Source of the DNA: Heliocidaris tuberculata
Lineage: Eukaryota; Echinodermata; Echinoidea; Camarodonta; Echinometridae
DNA: 64,000 nucleotides
Reading direction: 5' to 3'
NCBI GenBank assembly: GCA_025618425.1
Contig: CM046844.1
Location: 19,812,324 to 19,876,323 of the forward strand
In this document: positions 1 to 10,866 of the stretch, in pieces
Position numbering within the stretch: position 1 is the first letter of the stretch
How the letters are laid out: the number at the start of each line of letters is the position of its first letter
Translations under genes and position numbers: made by a program
Notes under the pieces: model-generated
The model's database searches: none
What the model was told of the DNA's origin: nothing
The model's input: the letters and a program-made list of their open reading frames with translations, nothing else

Positions 1-3000
1 TAATGCGACAAAGGAGATTAGTTGAGATTAGTTGAGATTAATTGAGAGTGGTAGGGCGAAAGGGAAAGAGGGGGGGGGGCAGTGAAAAAGTATTGCGCAA
101 AAGTGTGTAGAGCAATATAATTTCAAAATCTGCTGAATATGTGTTTTTTTAAATCATCTGTAAGATAAGATGGTGCAAAAATTGTCTGCAAATATGATAG
201 TACATGTATGTGTAAATATGTCATTTCTTTTGTTACGTGCAAAGAGATGCACAGTACAAATAAATCATCACAAGCTGATTTCAAACATGATTATGAAAAT
301 GATTTGTTATATGAAGCTTGTTGCAAGTTCTATCTTTGATTATATATATTGTTTGTGATCGTCTATGCACCAGGTGATATTTAATGAAATAACTGAGCAT
401 GAACTTGGCTCCATGGGATATACAGTACATTGCGGTCATGTTATCCTTATTAGCTTGCTTGGGAGACTGTTTTTGAATGAAAACTTGCCTAAATAATCTG
501 ATAGGACTGAGGTGGTACATTTAAATGCGATACTACACTAATTCTTGTTGAAGATTTTCAAACTAGAAAAGAGCACTCGTGAAAACAGTGATGCACATAT
601 ACATCCGATACCATTGCAACCACACATGATCTTTATACCGTTCAAAAGAAAGAAAAAAAAAATTGGTATTTAATGACAGATGGTTGCTCTAGATTTTACA
701 GAGAAATACTGCTAAGGAAAACAACAACAGTGGTTTTGGAAGATGGGATGGTGGGGTGATGGAGGTTACTAATATAGTTTTAACAGAAAAAGGGTCATTG
801 AAGATGAAAGGGGGAAAGTAGTAGGGTTATTTCAGGGGGGGGGGGGGGTGGGAGGTTGCTGGGTAGTTTTGACTGCAAAGGGCCTCTTAAGGGGATCAAA
901 CAGAGTTTTCTCAAATGCATGGTTACTCTTGAAGTTTTGATAAATGAAAAAATAAATAAATGAAAACAGTCGCTTGAGGGGGAATGAGAAAGCATTCTTC
1001 ATTGCTGAGAACCAAAAAGGTCTTAACTCTGTGTTACATGTAGGAGATATGAGTTAACACCCTTCTAGCTTTCACTTGGTTGGTCGCTAAGGTAACTCTC
1101 CTAACAAAGATATTAGTGCTATACTTTCTTTCATTTGCTGATTTCCAATTCTTGCAAGTAAGCATATTCTGACCCTTTTGACAAAATCATTAATATTTTA
1201 ATCTGTACGAAAGTCGTAAACTTCATCTTCGACTTCCGAATCGGGCGTTTCATCGCTTGCTTGGGGAATATTTCATGCAGGTAGTCTATGCCACTTGTAA
1301 ACATTTATTTGTTGGATCGATTGAAAGGATTTGTAACAAGCTCAAAGACTACAACTAAACTTCTGAAATGCACAAGACCTGTTCCTCTCCTGTCTTTTTC
1401 AGAACATTCCACTGTGATTTGTAGTTATTTCAGGGAACATTTCAGTAAGCTGTCAAGTCCCATATACTGTATATTGTGTCGTTTAGTATGAGGATGTTAT
1501 TGAGGTTTTTAAGGAAAAGTTGATGCTTGCTTGTTAGTGTTCTGAATCTATCAGGAAGATGTTTTCTTCAATAATCAAGTTATTGCGCAGTAAGAGATCG
1601 TTCTACGACTTCAGTTAAAGGCAGAATTAAGAATCCCTCATTTTAATTTCTTGTTGTTCCCTAGTTTATATGTAAATAGGATCATTGAATCTATCTTCCG
1701 TTTCTCTTGCTTTCTTTGGTTTTGTAATAGCTGCTGTTATTTCACTTGCATTTCTTTTTCTTTGACCACCACTGGACCACCACTAGTAAAAATCACAACA
1801 GTATCTGATAATGTTCTATCTCTATCTAAGTACTATATCTTTAAAAATTTGCATTGTATGTAAATATTTGACAACACTGTAAATACCCTGTTCAAACCAA
1901 AAATATATGTTGGAGGAAGAAAGATCTGTTACAATGTTTTTTAATTTAAATCTTGAAAATATAGCAATGCAATTCCTCCAAACCTATGATTTTGATTTTT
2001 CTTTTCTTTTCTTTTATTGTAAATCATTAGCAATCTTTTGTTTTACTGTTAATGCTTTGTTACGAATGGTGCAAGTACATGTAGTGTATTGTAAATCACA
2101 ATTTATACATCACTACATTCAATAACTAATGAAATATAATTCTTACATAATATTTCAATTATAGAGAATATGCTTGCAATGCAATTAGTAAATAATATTT
2201 ATATCTTGTATCTTGTTTTGTAATTTCTCTTAATTTTTTTTACATGTTATTGCATGCACAGCATGTGCGTTGATTGTAGAAATGCTTACTTCATGCATTG
2301 ATTAGCAAAATACACAAGTGATTAATATTTTGAAGTGTGTGACACAAATTTTTAACCGTCATTTTGTTGATACAAGAAAGGGGCATTAATTGTGTGTCAG
2401 AGCTCACCACATTTTTTGGATAGAAAATTAACACCAAGTAAGATAAATGCACCTGGGCTCTGTTGAGTGCAATAATTGCAAGTCTCACAGAATTTATCAA
2501 ACTTTATCAAACGGAGCGTTAAAAATTACAAATAATTATATTCTCATAACATACTTTGATGAAAAGGGCTAGACAGCTGGATAACAGGCAAGGAAAGCTT
2601 AGGGCTGTGGGGTATGTCTGGATTACACAACAGTACCAGATCCCATCTGTGCCTATTGATGTCAGTGCTTTTCAGAATGATTTTATAATTTTCTCTCCTT
2701 TTCTTTCATTTGCCATTCTAAAATGCTGAGAAGAAAAAAAAATAAGAGAGCCATATAGCTTGAAGATTATGACTCGCTACTTGCTACGACTTCCAATATT
2801 GATTTCAAACAGTTTCTCTTGAAATACAGTCAGGAAATTATCATGGAATGGACTCCATGCCCATCATGTTGTATTGTACAAATTCACGTTGCAATGTCTG
2901 TACCTCTTTTTTTCTATTTATGTGCACGGAATTACCATGTGAATAAGAGAGTGTCCTGACAGATTCATGACGGATAACAGAATGCAGTAACCTCGAAGTT

Positions 3001-3594
3001 ACATGTATGATATCAATACTCTTCCTTTTTATGGAAGTCTATTCAATGAAAACTTTTGTTTATTACTATTATATGGAAATTGAGAATGTTCAATAATGAG
3101 AAGCTGAATGTATAGGATCGGCTTTGAGATGTACAGTATTATTAAAGATTGTATTGTCGATTGTAATCAAATTAGAATATTCAGCATCATTTTAGTGTGA
3201 GATATATACTTCGAGGGATGAACTGAAAAATGCTGTGTGGCAGATTGATAGATAATTGGGTGATCTGGGCCTCGTAACACCGGAAATAAGCATAGCAATT
3301 GATTGCTATGTTGCAATTGATCGCCATGTTGCAATTGATCGCCATGTCATCGTATATGCAATTGATCACAAAAGATGAATATTATTCATTGCTTGATCAA
3401 TACGGAGGCCCAGGGGTATTGATTACATCAAGGAATGAAGAGAAGATGGGTGTAGGGATAAAAATCATTCCGTTTTCTGTTATTTAGCAGGTTCCAGTGG
3501 CATTTTAACCTGTTAACTGCTAAATTCTCTCATTTCCTCAGGTTTGATAGAGGAACCTCTAAGTATAGTAAGCAATGAATTAAAAAGATTCTTT
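1..3594. other. Gene-free stretch, AT-rich, no repeat family recognised
   Basis: No open frame here looks like a conserved protein; those present are short, lack codon structure and often lack an ATG. A short direct repeat of the type GAGATTAGTT occurs at about 14-46 and a G-run at about 70-79; another G-run lies at 835-848. The stretch could hold untranslated exon or intergenic DNA, but nothing in the sequence decides this. Confidence 0.5.
3287..3367. repeat. Short tandem repeat, unit about 19 bp
   Basis: Three to four imperfect copies of a unit reading approximately GCAATTGATCGCCATGTT lie head to tail. Each copy contains the palindrome CAATTG. No flanking gene gives it a role. Confidence 0.6.
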
Positions 3595-3830
3595 TAACCC
3601 TTTCAGGGCAGAAATTGTTCAAGGGCTAAATTGATCGCATTTCGTTCTTCAAATTGGCAAGGATAATATTTTTCTTTTAGTGCTATACAATTCTGATAAG
3701 GTGTGATGTCTTCGAGAACAATTTTTGCTCTTTCTACTCATGCATCTGGTATATATATTTTTTTAGAGCTCTGAATCAAAAGTCATTGAGCCAAACCACA
3801 AAATGTGGTCAAATTGTCTTGAAAAGGTTA
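3595..3830. mobile_element. MITE, TAACCCTTTCAGG family, short copy
   Basis: The segment starts TAACCCTTTCAGG and ends CTTGAAAAGGTTA, an inverted repeat. Its ends and several internal blocks (CTTCAAATTGGCAA, CTACTCATGCATCTGG, AGCCAAACCACAAAATGTGG) recur in the longer copy at 61625-62040, so this copy appears internally deleted. No coding capacity; a non-autonomous DNA transposon is the simplest reading. Confidence 0.65.
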
Positions 3831-3835
3831 ACAAG

Positions 3836-5690
3836 GGAACACATCTGGCCAATCTACATTTGTCTCTTCCCGATCTACATGTATGATCTCTCTAACCAGT
3901 GCAGGTATGCACCAGAGCCTGAAGTACGATATCCAGTGCATCACTGCTCCAACTAGGTATTTGTAGATCCCAGTTCGGTGAAAGATGATTCTTAATCGGC
4001 CAAATGCGGTCCTTTGCTAGGAAGACACAGGTAATCTTACATAGATCCACAGACAGTATTCTTGTATGTCAGGGATGACTGAAAATTTGATTGACAGGCT
4101 TAATTTCTGTGTGCTATTAGCAATCTCTAGAATAACTCTTCGCTAATTTCTTCCAACATACATGTATGTTTGACTTGTAATTCTATTATGATGTTAATTT
4201 TTTTTTGTCATTCTAGACATAACTTACTGCAAATTTTCTTTTTGTCATTCTCGACATAACTTACTGCAAATTTTCTTTTCCCGAACTGTCTAAATATTTG
4301 CTGCTTTCACCAGATCCCCTTTTCATGGGTTTATGCAGTTTAGTGATAAAGTCATGAAATAGCTCTCTTCTGAAAATTTATTTTACCTTTTCTGATATCT
4401 ACAGCGTGTAAATATTTATTTTTGCCCTCAATTATGTTGAATGTTTTATTTCCATTTAAGTTTAGATTTTTAGAAAATGACAATGGACTTCAAATAATTT
4501 TTTGTGTCCAATGAGAGTTGCACATCTCAAGAGTATTGGATAGAAGTTCAAGCAATTTGTGTATGATATAGGGGAGAAGAACGCTGCTAAAAATATCAAT
4601 GCAATTGTGGTGTGATTGTTGCACTATGTTAGCTCTTTTTGTATGCCATGAAACTGTGTATGCAGGCAGAACAATTATAGCTGTTTTTAAAGTTTTGTTG
4701 TATTTTTGTTTTTTGTTTTTTCAGGAAAAGGTGTGCAGTGAAACTGTAGTTAGGTATCAAATAACGAAGGATTATTTGCAATAATCAGTACCAAAGACAC
4801 TATTTCTGATTGCATTTAAATCACGGGAGTGGAAGAGTTAATTCATACACCTACAGTGCTTACAGGAGATATCTCTGTTAACCCTATGAAGTTTGATTGA
4901 TTCATGTTTTTTGTGCATGGTCTCTGTGTACAGTGTCGGTGTTTAGTGGTGATTGTCAAATTATGAAATACGACGCGCGAGTGACTTTTCAGAATTGATG
5001 AATTTGATCCATTCTAACGCTGATTGTCTGTGCCATGCCAGTGCCTTATTTTCCGTACGTGGAGAATATATCACGCATTCCACTGTTTGGAATATGCAAG
5101 AAAGTCTTTCGCGTGTGTGAAAGATTTGGCCAATTCCATTCCAATCGAGGGGTGTTCTAGTGTGGTTAGTATAATTATGCCAGTAATTACTAGAGCTTTA
5201 TGTTCAAATTCTCTGAACTTCTATCATGGATTAGCTATGTATTGATTATTCTTTGTATTATAATGTAGCACTGGATATTGGAATCTACCATTAAAATGAC
5301 GGTTGTGCAAATGGCACTCAATCCTGATTGGTGGGGGAAAATGTATGTGATGAATTTATCCGTTCATGGTTTTGTTGTAATCAAATTGTAATTTTTGCAC
5401 CAGTCCTGCCGATTTTTTTGATGTGTTTTTGTGTTACCAAAACTTGTTTAATTATATCGCAAAGCAGGTTTATATATATATATGTATAAATATATGAAAA
5501 CATAAATATATGATATGTACATTGAATAGTTCATGGACATTATTATGTGCATGGTTATGTTTAGAATGCATACACTTGCACATGACGTTATTTTAAATTG
5601 TTACTTAAAAAAACATTCTTTCTAGTTGGAAAAATTAAAATGTATTATTAACGAAAATGCCTTACATTGTTGAATATCGAACTTTTTTGT
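3836..5690. other. Gene-free stretch with one short tandem duplication
   Basis: No protein-like frame is visible. At about 4201-4277 a unit of about 37 bp, containing GTCATTCTAGACATAACTTA, occurs twice in tandem with one mismatch. A short TA-rich stretch lies at about 5470-5500. I see nothing else to annotate. Confidence 0.5.
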
Positions 5691-5712
5691 GTGCTTACTA
5701 CCTTTCAATGTT

Positions 5713-5781
5713 TCTGTCTCTCTTTGTTCTCTCTGTCTTTCTGTCTCTCTCTCTGTCTGTCTTTCTTTCTCTTCCTGTCTG

Positions 5782-5819
<38 letters not shown>

Positions 5820-5830
5820 CCTGTCTCTAT
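5713..5830. repeat. (CT)n/(TCTG)n microsatellite
   Basis: Pyrimidine-only tract dominated by CTCT and TGTCT units. Open frames on both strands across it (Leu/Ser-rich, Arg/Glu-rich) are products of the repeat, not genes. Confidence 0.9.
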
Positions 5831-6084
5831 TTCTGTATCACTATGATACGTTTTGTAGAATGAAAACACAAAAGAACATAAATCATCAAAGCCTTCACTT
5901 TTAATATATATTTTCTTCTTCATCAAAAAAACAAAACAACTAATTATAAAGAGCAAGTCCTATCTATTTCGTCCCATACATTACCGACCGTGTCCAAGAT
6001 TTTAGTAAATCTGAGGAATGACTGTATCAACATGACACCCTCCTAGAGCTTGGATCGGACAAAAATCGAGTAAAATGACCATTT

Positions 6085-6554
6085 TTAAAGGGGGTACCCA
6101 ATGCTGAAACAATGTTAGTTCATTTAAAAGATGATTTTATTAGCAGAAAATCATCTGCCTTAAGTTTTTTAAAAATTCGTGTTGCCAGAAAAATCCCCGA
6201 AATATGGTAAGACTTCAGGATATTTTGGCCCCTCAGCTGTGTCCCAATTTCAGCTAGGTAACCACAATGACGTCAAAGTGGTTACCCAGGTTCGCGTATT
6301 GCAGATGTGTTGCGCGCTAGACTGTACAAAATGCATTACACCTTGCGCGCATTTTGCTATAATTGCGCGACAAGGTAACCACTTTGACGTCATTGTGGTT
6401 ACCTAGCTGAAATTGGGACACAGCTGAGGGGCCAAAATATCCTGAAATCTTACCATATTTCGGGGATTTTCTGGCAACACGAATTAAAAAAAAAATTTAA
6501 GGCAGATGATTTTCTTCTAATAAAATCATGATCTTTTAAATGAACTAACATTGT
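6085..6554. mobile_element. Foldback (long-TIR) transposon, main part, interrupted by the DIRS element
   Basis: A long imperfect palindrome: the left arm starts TTAAAGGGGGTACCCAATGC at 6085 and runs to about 6291, an 80-base centre follows, and the right arm runs from about 6372 to 6554. The right arm breaks off after AACATTGT at 6554. Its missing outer end, TTCAGCATTGGGTACCCC plus CTTTAA, is found at 12472-12495, on the far side of the DIRS retrotransposon. Joined, the two parts make one element of about 494 bp flanked by TTAA (or TA) on both sides. There is no coding capacity, so it depended on a transposase supplied elsewhere. Confidence 0.85.
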
Positions 6555-6569
6555 ATTTCCATCATTATC

Positions 6570-6733
6570 GGCATACTCACCTGTCCCTGTTTAACATTGC
6601 TATTCACCCCACCCCACCCTCAACAACACCGGTAAGATCTCCCACATAATTTATGCATGCCCCTGGCACGTACAGCGTGCAACCCGTCAGGGGTCACCTC
6701 GTGACCTACATCCCTCGTCACTTCCTCTTTCAC
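6570..6733 (+). repeat. Left inverted terminal repeat of the DIRS element
   Basis: From GCATACTCACCTGTCCCTGT to CTTCCTCTTTCAC this segment is almost identical to the reverse complement of 12270-12433 (one clear mismatch, ACCTG versus ATCTG). The extra 15 or 16 bases at the outer end (ATTTCCATCATTATCG) occur otherwise only in the internal complementary region. Confidence 0.9.
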
Positions 6734-6827
6734 TACCGCGCGCCCTTACAACAACACATAAGTGCATCGTAGAGTGATAAAATTCAACTTTTGTGCCTCT
6801 AATTTTCATTTTCTTACACCTCTGCCG

Positions 6828-8813
6828 ATGTCTGAGAAAAAGAAAAGAACCAAAGATAACCCCGGGTCGGGTATGAAATCAAGAACACAGCCGGGTTCGG
6901 CGGAAGAGAGTTCAAATCCGCCTGATAACGAACCCAATATTGCGGTGGGCATGGAAACCCCACCTAGTACTGAACACGAGAACACAACCTCGCCGGCGGG
7001 CAGGGAAAACCCGCCAGCAGGCACAGAGAGCGCGGGTGCGGCAGCTACCCGCTCCAATTTTCTCCCATCATTGCCCCAGCCTAAGAAAGGGAGTAGATCG
7101 AAAAAAATATCCAAGGATAAACCTATCGCTAAACGTCCCCTTGGGAAAAATGTCGGGAAGCCCTCGGAGGCAGAACCTCCGACTAAAAAGACCAGAAAAG
7201 ATGATAACTCCTGTAATCCTATCCCCAAGTCCCTCCCCGAGCCAGGTACGAATGCGGCGGGGATTTGGTTCATGAAAACTCTGCAGGCGTTATTGCCCCC
7301 TAGCTCCACATGCACAGTAAACGCACCTAACCCTAGTTCCAGGGCTGGGAAGGACCCCCCGGCGGTCCCCTCCTTACCAGACCCCGACCCGTATGATCAA
7401 CACTCCATCGAGCCGGGTCAGGCCCAGTCTGAACGTTCCTCTCGCTCACGCCAGCGTTCCCCTTCTTATGCTCAGTCTCGAAGAAGAAAGGAAAAGACAC
7501 GGGAGAGTAACCGCGATTCCCCATCTCGGGCAGCCCTGTCGATCGCGGGAGAGTCGGACTCTGAATTTGGGTACCACCGACCTCAAATTTCTCGGAGAGA
7601 TAAGGGATGGGGTGATTACTCCGCATCGTCTGCCTCTGTTATTTCTTCCCATACCTCTCGCTGCGATTCGGACACAGCGTCTAATTTTGAGCAAAAAGTT
7701 GATAGGGAAACCCCTTATTCTCATACGGCTCAACAGTCAGTGGGAGAGAGAATAAACGCGGCCACTGCCGTCATTCTGAAATACTGCCCTCAGTTGGCAG
7801 CTGAGTGGACAACCCAAACTCAAAACGAAGAGGAGGTCTCGATCTTCCGCCTATCTTCGTCGCTTCAATCCTCGAAAAAGGGTGAATTTTCCACGCTAAA
7901 AATGGATGCTCCCTACAAAAAATGCTTCAAGGACCTTGACAAACTGAGAGGAAAACTGAATCCTTGCCGGTCGGAAGTTCAAAAGAACGCTAGAATAGAC
8001 GCCAAGGACTATGAACGGTTCTTACAAACTCCGGCCATCCCCGAGGTAGCCCGCCGGGTAGCGGAGGCAGCGGCCTCCCGTAACCGCACGCCCAACCCGC
8101 TGAACTCGCGCACATTCAGACTGAATGACGGGTACTTTGATAAGCTGGACTCATCAGCTAGAGTTGCAATGAGACTAGCCATGCTTCAGGGATACCTTTC
8201 TACAGCTCTGGCGGATGCCGATAGACTAAGAGTGACTGAGGAAGATAAAAGAATTATACTGGATACAATCAGTCTTATCTCAGACCTGCAATTTGACCAG
8301 GCAGCCAGATCTGCACTACTATGCTGCAGAGTTCGCCGCACGAATATCACAGAGGCTTTGAGGATGGACAAGAATGTGAGTCATGCCCTCCTCAAACAAC
8401 CCAATGAAGGTAAGGACCTCTTTGCTGGCAATTTCCAGGCTGTTTTGGAAGATAACATTTCCGCTAGCTCTACTGCAGCCAAAACTTACTATAAGCTATC
8501 TAACATTAGACCTAAGTCAGCTCAATCCCAGTCACCAGCCCTTCAAGGCCAATATCAGAACCCACAGTCCCACGCCAACCCCCACGCTGGCAGTGGGCAG
8601 CCCCATAGGCCCCATCACAAAGGCCGTAACTTTCGTAGCAGGGCCCCCTCCCCTCTCGGGGAACCATTTCGCTTTCGTCCAACCTCAGGCCCCAAATTCA
8701 AACAAAGCCAATACCATGGCGAGAGATCAAGCAGACAGTCTCGCTTCCCCTTTGGAGAACAACAAAGGAGGAATTTTAGAGACCCTCCCTCCGGGGGGGC
8801 CCCACAATTCTGA
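6828..8813 (+). CDS. DIRS Gag-like protein
   Basis: A 661-residue frame from the first ATG (GCCGATGT context, 6828). The frame stays open upstream to 6762 but only from a GTG, so the ATG is preferred. The N-terminal 300 or so residues are low complexity: Pro/Gly/Ser/Lys-rich, then Arg/Ser-rich (SRSRQRSPS, RRRKEKTRES). A more ordered region follows (about residues 320-590, including KKCFKDLDKLRGKLNP), and then a Gln/Pro/Arg-rich tail. No CCHC zinc knuckle is visible, which is usual for DIRS ORF1. First frame of the element and likely the nucleic-acid-binding structural protein; the Gag role is inferred from position and composition, not from a motif. Its last 98 bases overlap the RT frame. Confidence 0.75.
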   Translation: MSEKKKRTKDNPGSGMKSRTQPGSAEESSNPPDNEPNIAVGMETPPSTEHENTTSPAGRENPPAGTESAGAAATRSNFLPSLPQPKKGSRSKKISKDKPIAKRPLGKNVGKPSEAEPPTKKTRKDDNSCNPIPKSLPEPGTNAAGIWFMKTLQALLPPSSTCTVNAPNPSSRAGKDPPAVPSLPDPDPYDQHSIEPGQAQSERSSRSRQRSPSYAQSRRRKEKTRESNRDSPSRAALSIAGESDSEFGYHRPQISRRDKGWGDYSASSASVISSHTSRCDSDTASNFEQKVDRETPYSHTAQQSVGERINAATAVILKYCPQLAAEWTTQTQNEEEVSIFRLSSSLQSSKKGEFSTLKMDAPYKKCFKDLDKLRGKLNPCRSEVQKNARIDAKDYERFLQTPAIPEVARRVAEAAASRNRTPNPLNSRTFRLNDGYFDKLDSSARVAMRLAMLQGYLSTALADADRLRVTEEDKRIILDTISLISDLQFDQAARSALLCCRVRRTNITEALRMDKNVSHALLKQPNEGKDLFAGNFQAVLEDNISASSTAAKTYYKLSNIRPKSAQSQSPALQGQYQNPQSHANPHAGSGQPHRPHHKGRNFRSRAPSPLGEPFRFRPTSGPKFKQSQYHGERSSRQSRFPFGEQQRRNFRDPPSGGAPQF

Positions 8814-10866
8814 CTATGCCCTGACCCACAACCACATTCCGGTAGGGGGAAGACTGTCCCATTTTTCCCAAAATTGGATAGAAATAACAACAGACAAATT
8901 TATCCTTCAGATAGTCACATCTGGGTACAAACCACGCCTTACTGTCCCACGCCGTCAGATCCACATCCTCCGCCCCACCCCCCTACCGTCAAAAGCCCCT
9001 ATCAGACTAGCCCTGTTATCAGAAATACAATCCCTTCTCGAAAAACAGGTTATAGTTCAGGTCCCTTTCTCACGGAACCTTATTATATCCCCCGTCTTCC
9101 TGACAGCGAAAAGATCGGGGGGATTCAGAATGGTACTAAATGTCAAAGAACTGAATGTTCTCATCACAAACCAAACGTTCAGGATGGAGTCCCTCTCTTC
9201 CATATTACCTCTAATCCAGAATCACGAGTGGGCGGCGTCGATAGACCTCAAAGACGCTTACTACCACATTACTATCAACCCTCACGCTCGCCACTTACTA
9301 AGCTTCATGGTCGGAAAAGAGTGCTACCAATATCGATGCCTTCCCTTTGGGCTGAAGACAGCTCCTCGCATTTTCACCCGACTGACCCAAGTCGTGGCGG
9401 CAGAATTACGCAGGAGGGGGATCAAGATCTTCATGTACCTCGACGACTGGCTGATTCTCGCCCCCTCCCCCGAGGACCTAAAAAGAGATGTACAAACCAC
9501 CATCAGTTTGGCATCAAACCTCGGCTTCCTGATAAATTTCACAAAGTCAAATCTCACACCCACAAGGACACCCGAATTCATAGGGGCCAAAATCATAATC
9601 TCAAGCCTACGAGCCAGACCCACAGACCACAGAATAAGTACAGTCTTGAACGCAGGACACAGCCTTGTAACACACAAGTCAGCCCCCGCAAAAACCTGGC
9701 AAAAATTCCTAGGCCTTCTGGCCAGCTTAGTAGACCTAATACCGGACTGCCGCCTCCACATGAGACCCTTACAACTTCACTTTCTAAGGCATTTTCACCC
9801 AAGCCAAGACCTACAATCAAAAATTATTCCAATAACAAAGAAAACAAGAGAAGCTATTCTCTTCTGGGTCAATCCTACCATGTTATACCAAGGGAAAGAA
9901 ATGCAGCAAATGCAGCCCTCCCTTACAGTCACTACAGATGCCTCCTGCCAAGGGTGGGGGGCCCACTTCAAAGACGTTCACCTAACAGGCCGCTGGTCAG
10001 GGGTGGACAGACGACGTCACATCAATTACCTGGAAATGAGGGCCGTCCAATTGGCCTTAATCCAACTTGCCCCCAAGCTGAAGGGCAAGACCATTCTCAT
10101 CAAATCAGACAACAAAACCACAGTGTCCTACATCAACAGACAAGGGGGAACGAAATCCAGGACGCTGTGCAACCTAGCAGTGGAAATGATCTTTTGGTGC
10201 AGAGAGAACCATATCAACATCAGAGCAAACTACATCCCGGGTCGGGACAACTACATAGCAGACTTCCTCTCGAGGGGGAAATACCTTCCCTCGGAATGGA
10301 CCCTACATCCACAAATAGCAAACACCATCTTCGCAAAGTTCGGGCAACCACAAGTAGACCTATTTGCCTCGACCCTAAACAACCAACTTCCAGTGTACTG
10401 TACTCGCCACGCAGACCCGTGGGCCCTCACAACGGACGCGTTCTCCATTCCATGGACGAACTTCCTCGGTTACGCATTCCCTCCCTTTTCATTAATCCCA
10501 CAAGTCCTACAGAAGGTCAAAAGGGACAAAGCCTCTCTCCTCCTAATCGCTCCACTTTGGCCGAGGAGACCATGGTTCTCAGAACTGTTGAAACTACTAC
10601 TAGAACCTCCCAGAGCTCTTCCTCCCAGGCCAGACCTGTTGTCACAACCAGGGACTCAAACTCATCATCCAGAGATCAAGAAGCTGTCTCTCACACTCTG
10701 GATCATCTCCGGAGAGCAGCAGTTAACGCAGGCCTATCAGACAGAGCTGCAGAGATGTCAGCAAAGTATCTACGAGCCTCCACACGATCTATCTATGACA
10801 CCCGACTACTACGATACATCAAGTGGTGCGAGACACAGGGCATCAACCCTAGTTCTGCCCCTCTAG
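8716..10866 (+). CDS. DIRS polyprotein: reverse transcriptase, RNase H and Dam-like methyltransferase region
   Basis: 716 residues from ATG 8716 (ACCATGG, a strong start context); the same frame is open upstream to 8383, inside gag. Reverse transcriptase: FRMVLNVKELN, then DLKDAYYHI, LPFG at about 209 and the catalytic YLDD at 241-244. RNase H: the acidic set is D408 (TTDAS), E440 (YLEM), D465 (KSDN) and D516 (NYIADFLSR). After it comes the block VDLFAS (D at 548) ... DAF ... YAFPPF (588), which resembles the conserved region assigned in DIRS elements to a Dam-type N6-adenine methyltransferase; whether it is active cannot be judged here. The protein copies the element RNA into DNA. Its last 295 bases overlap the recombinase frame. 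Confidence 0.93.
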   Translation: MARDQADSLASPLENNKGGILETLPPGGPHNSDYALTHNHIPVGGRLSHFSQNWIEITTDKFILQIVTSGYKPRLTVPRRQIHILRPTPLPSKAPIRLALLSEIQSLLEKQVIVQVPFSRNLIISPVFLTAKRSGGFRMVLNVKELNVLITNQTFRMESLSSILPLIQNHEWAASIDLKDAYYHITINPHARHLLSFMVGKECYQYRCLPFGLKTAPRIFTRLTQVVAAELRRRGIKIFMYLDDWLILAPSPEDLKRDVQTTISLASNLGFLINFTKSNLTPTRTPEFIGAKIIISSLRARPTDHRISTVLNAGHSLVTHKSAPAKTWQKFLGLLASLVDLIPDCRLHMRPLQLHFLRHFHPSQDLQSKIIPITKKTREAILFWVNPTMLYQGKEMQQMQPSLTVTTDASCQGWGAHFKDVHLTGRWSGVDRRRHINYLEMRAVQLALIQLAPKLKGKTILIKSDNKTTVSYINRQGGTKSRTLCNLAVEMIFWCRENHINIRANYIPGRDNYIADFLSRGKYLPSEWTLHPQIANTIFAKFGQPQVDLFASTLNNQLPVYCTRHADPWALTTDAFSIPWTNFLGYAFPPFSLIPQVLQKVKRDKASLLLIAPLWPRRPWFSELLKLLLEPPRALPPRPDLLSQPGTQTHHPEIKKLSLTLWIISGEQQLTQAYQTELQRCQQSIYEPPHDLSMTPDYYDTSSGARHRASTLVLPL

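Noticed and set aside
6762..6827. Extension of the DIRS Gag frame to 6762
   Set aside because: The first codon there is GTG; the first ATG in frame is at 6828, with an acceptable context.
8874..10571. Long open frame upstream of the recombinase in the same frame
   Set aside because: It overlaps the RT/RNase H frame and its residues are low complexity with no motif; it is a shadow of the RT frame. The recombinase start is better placed at ATG 10572.
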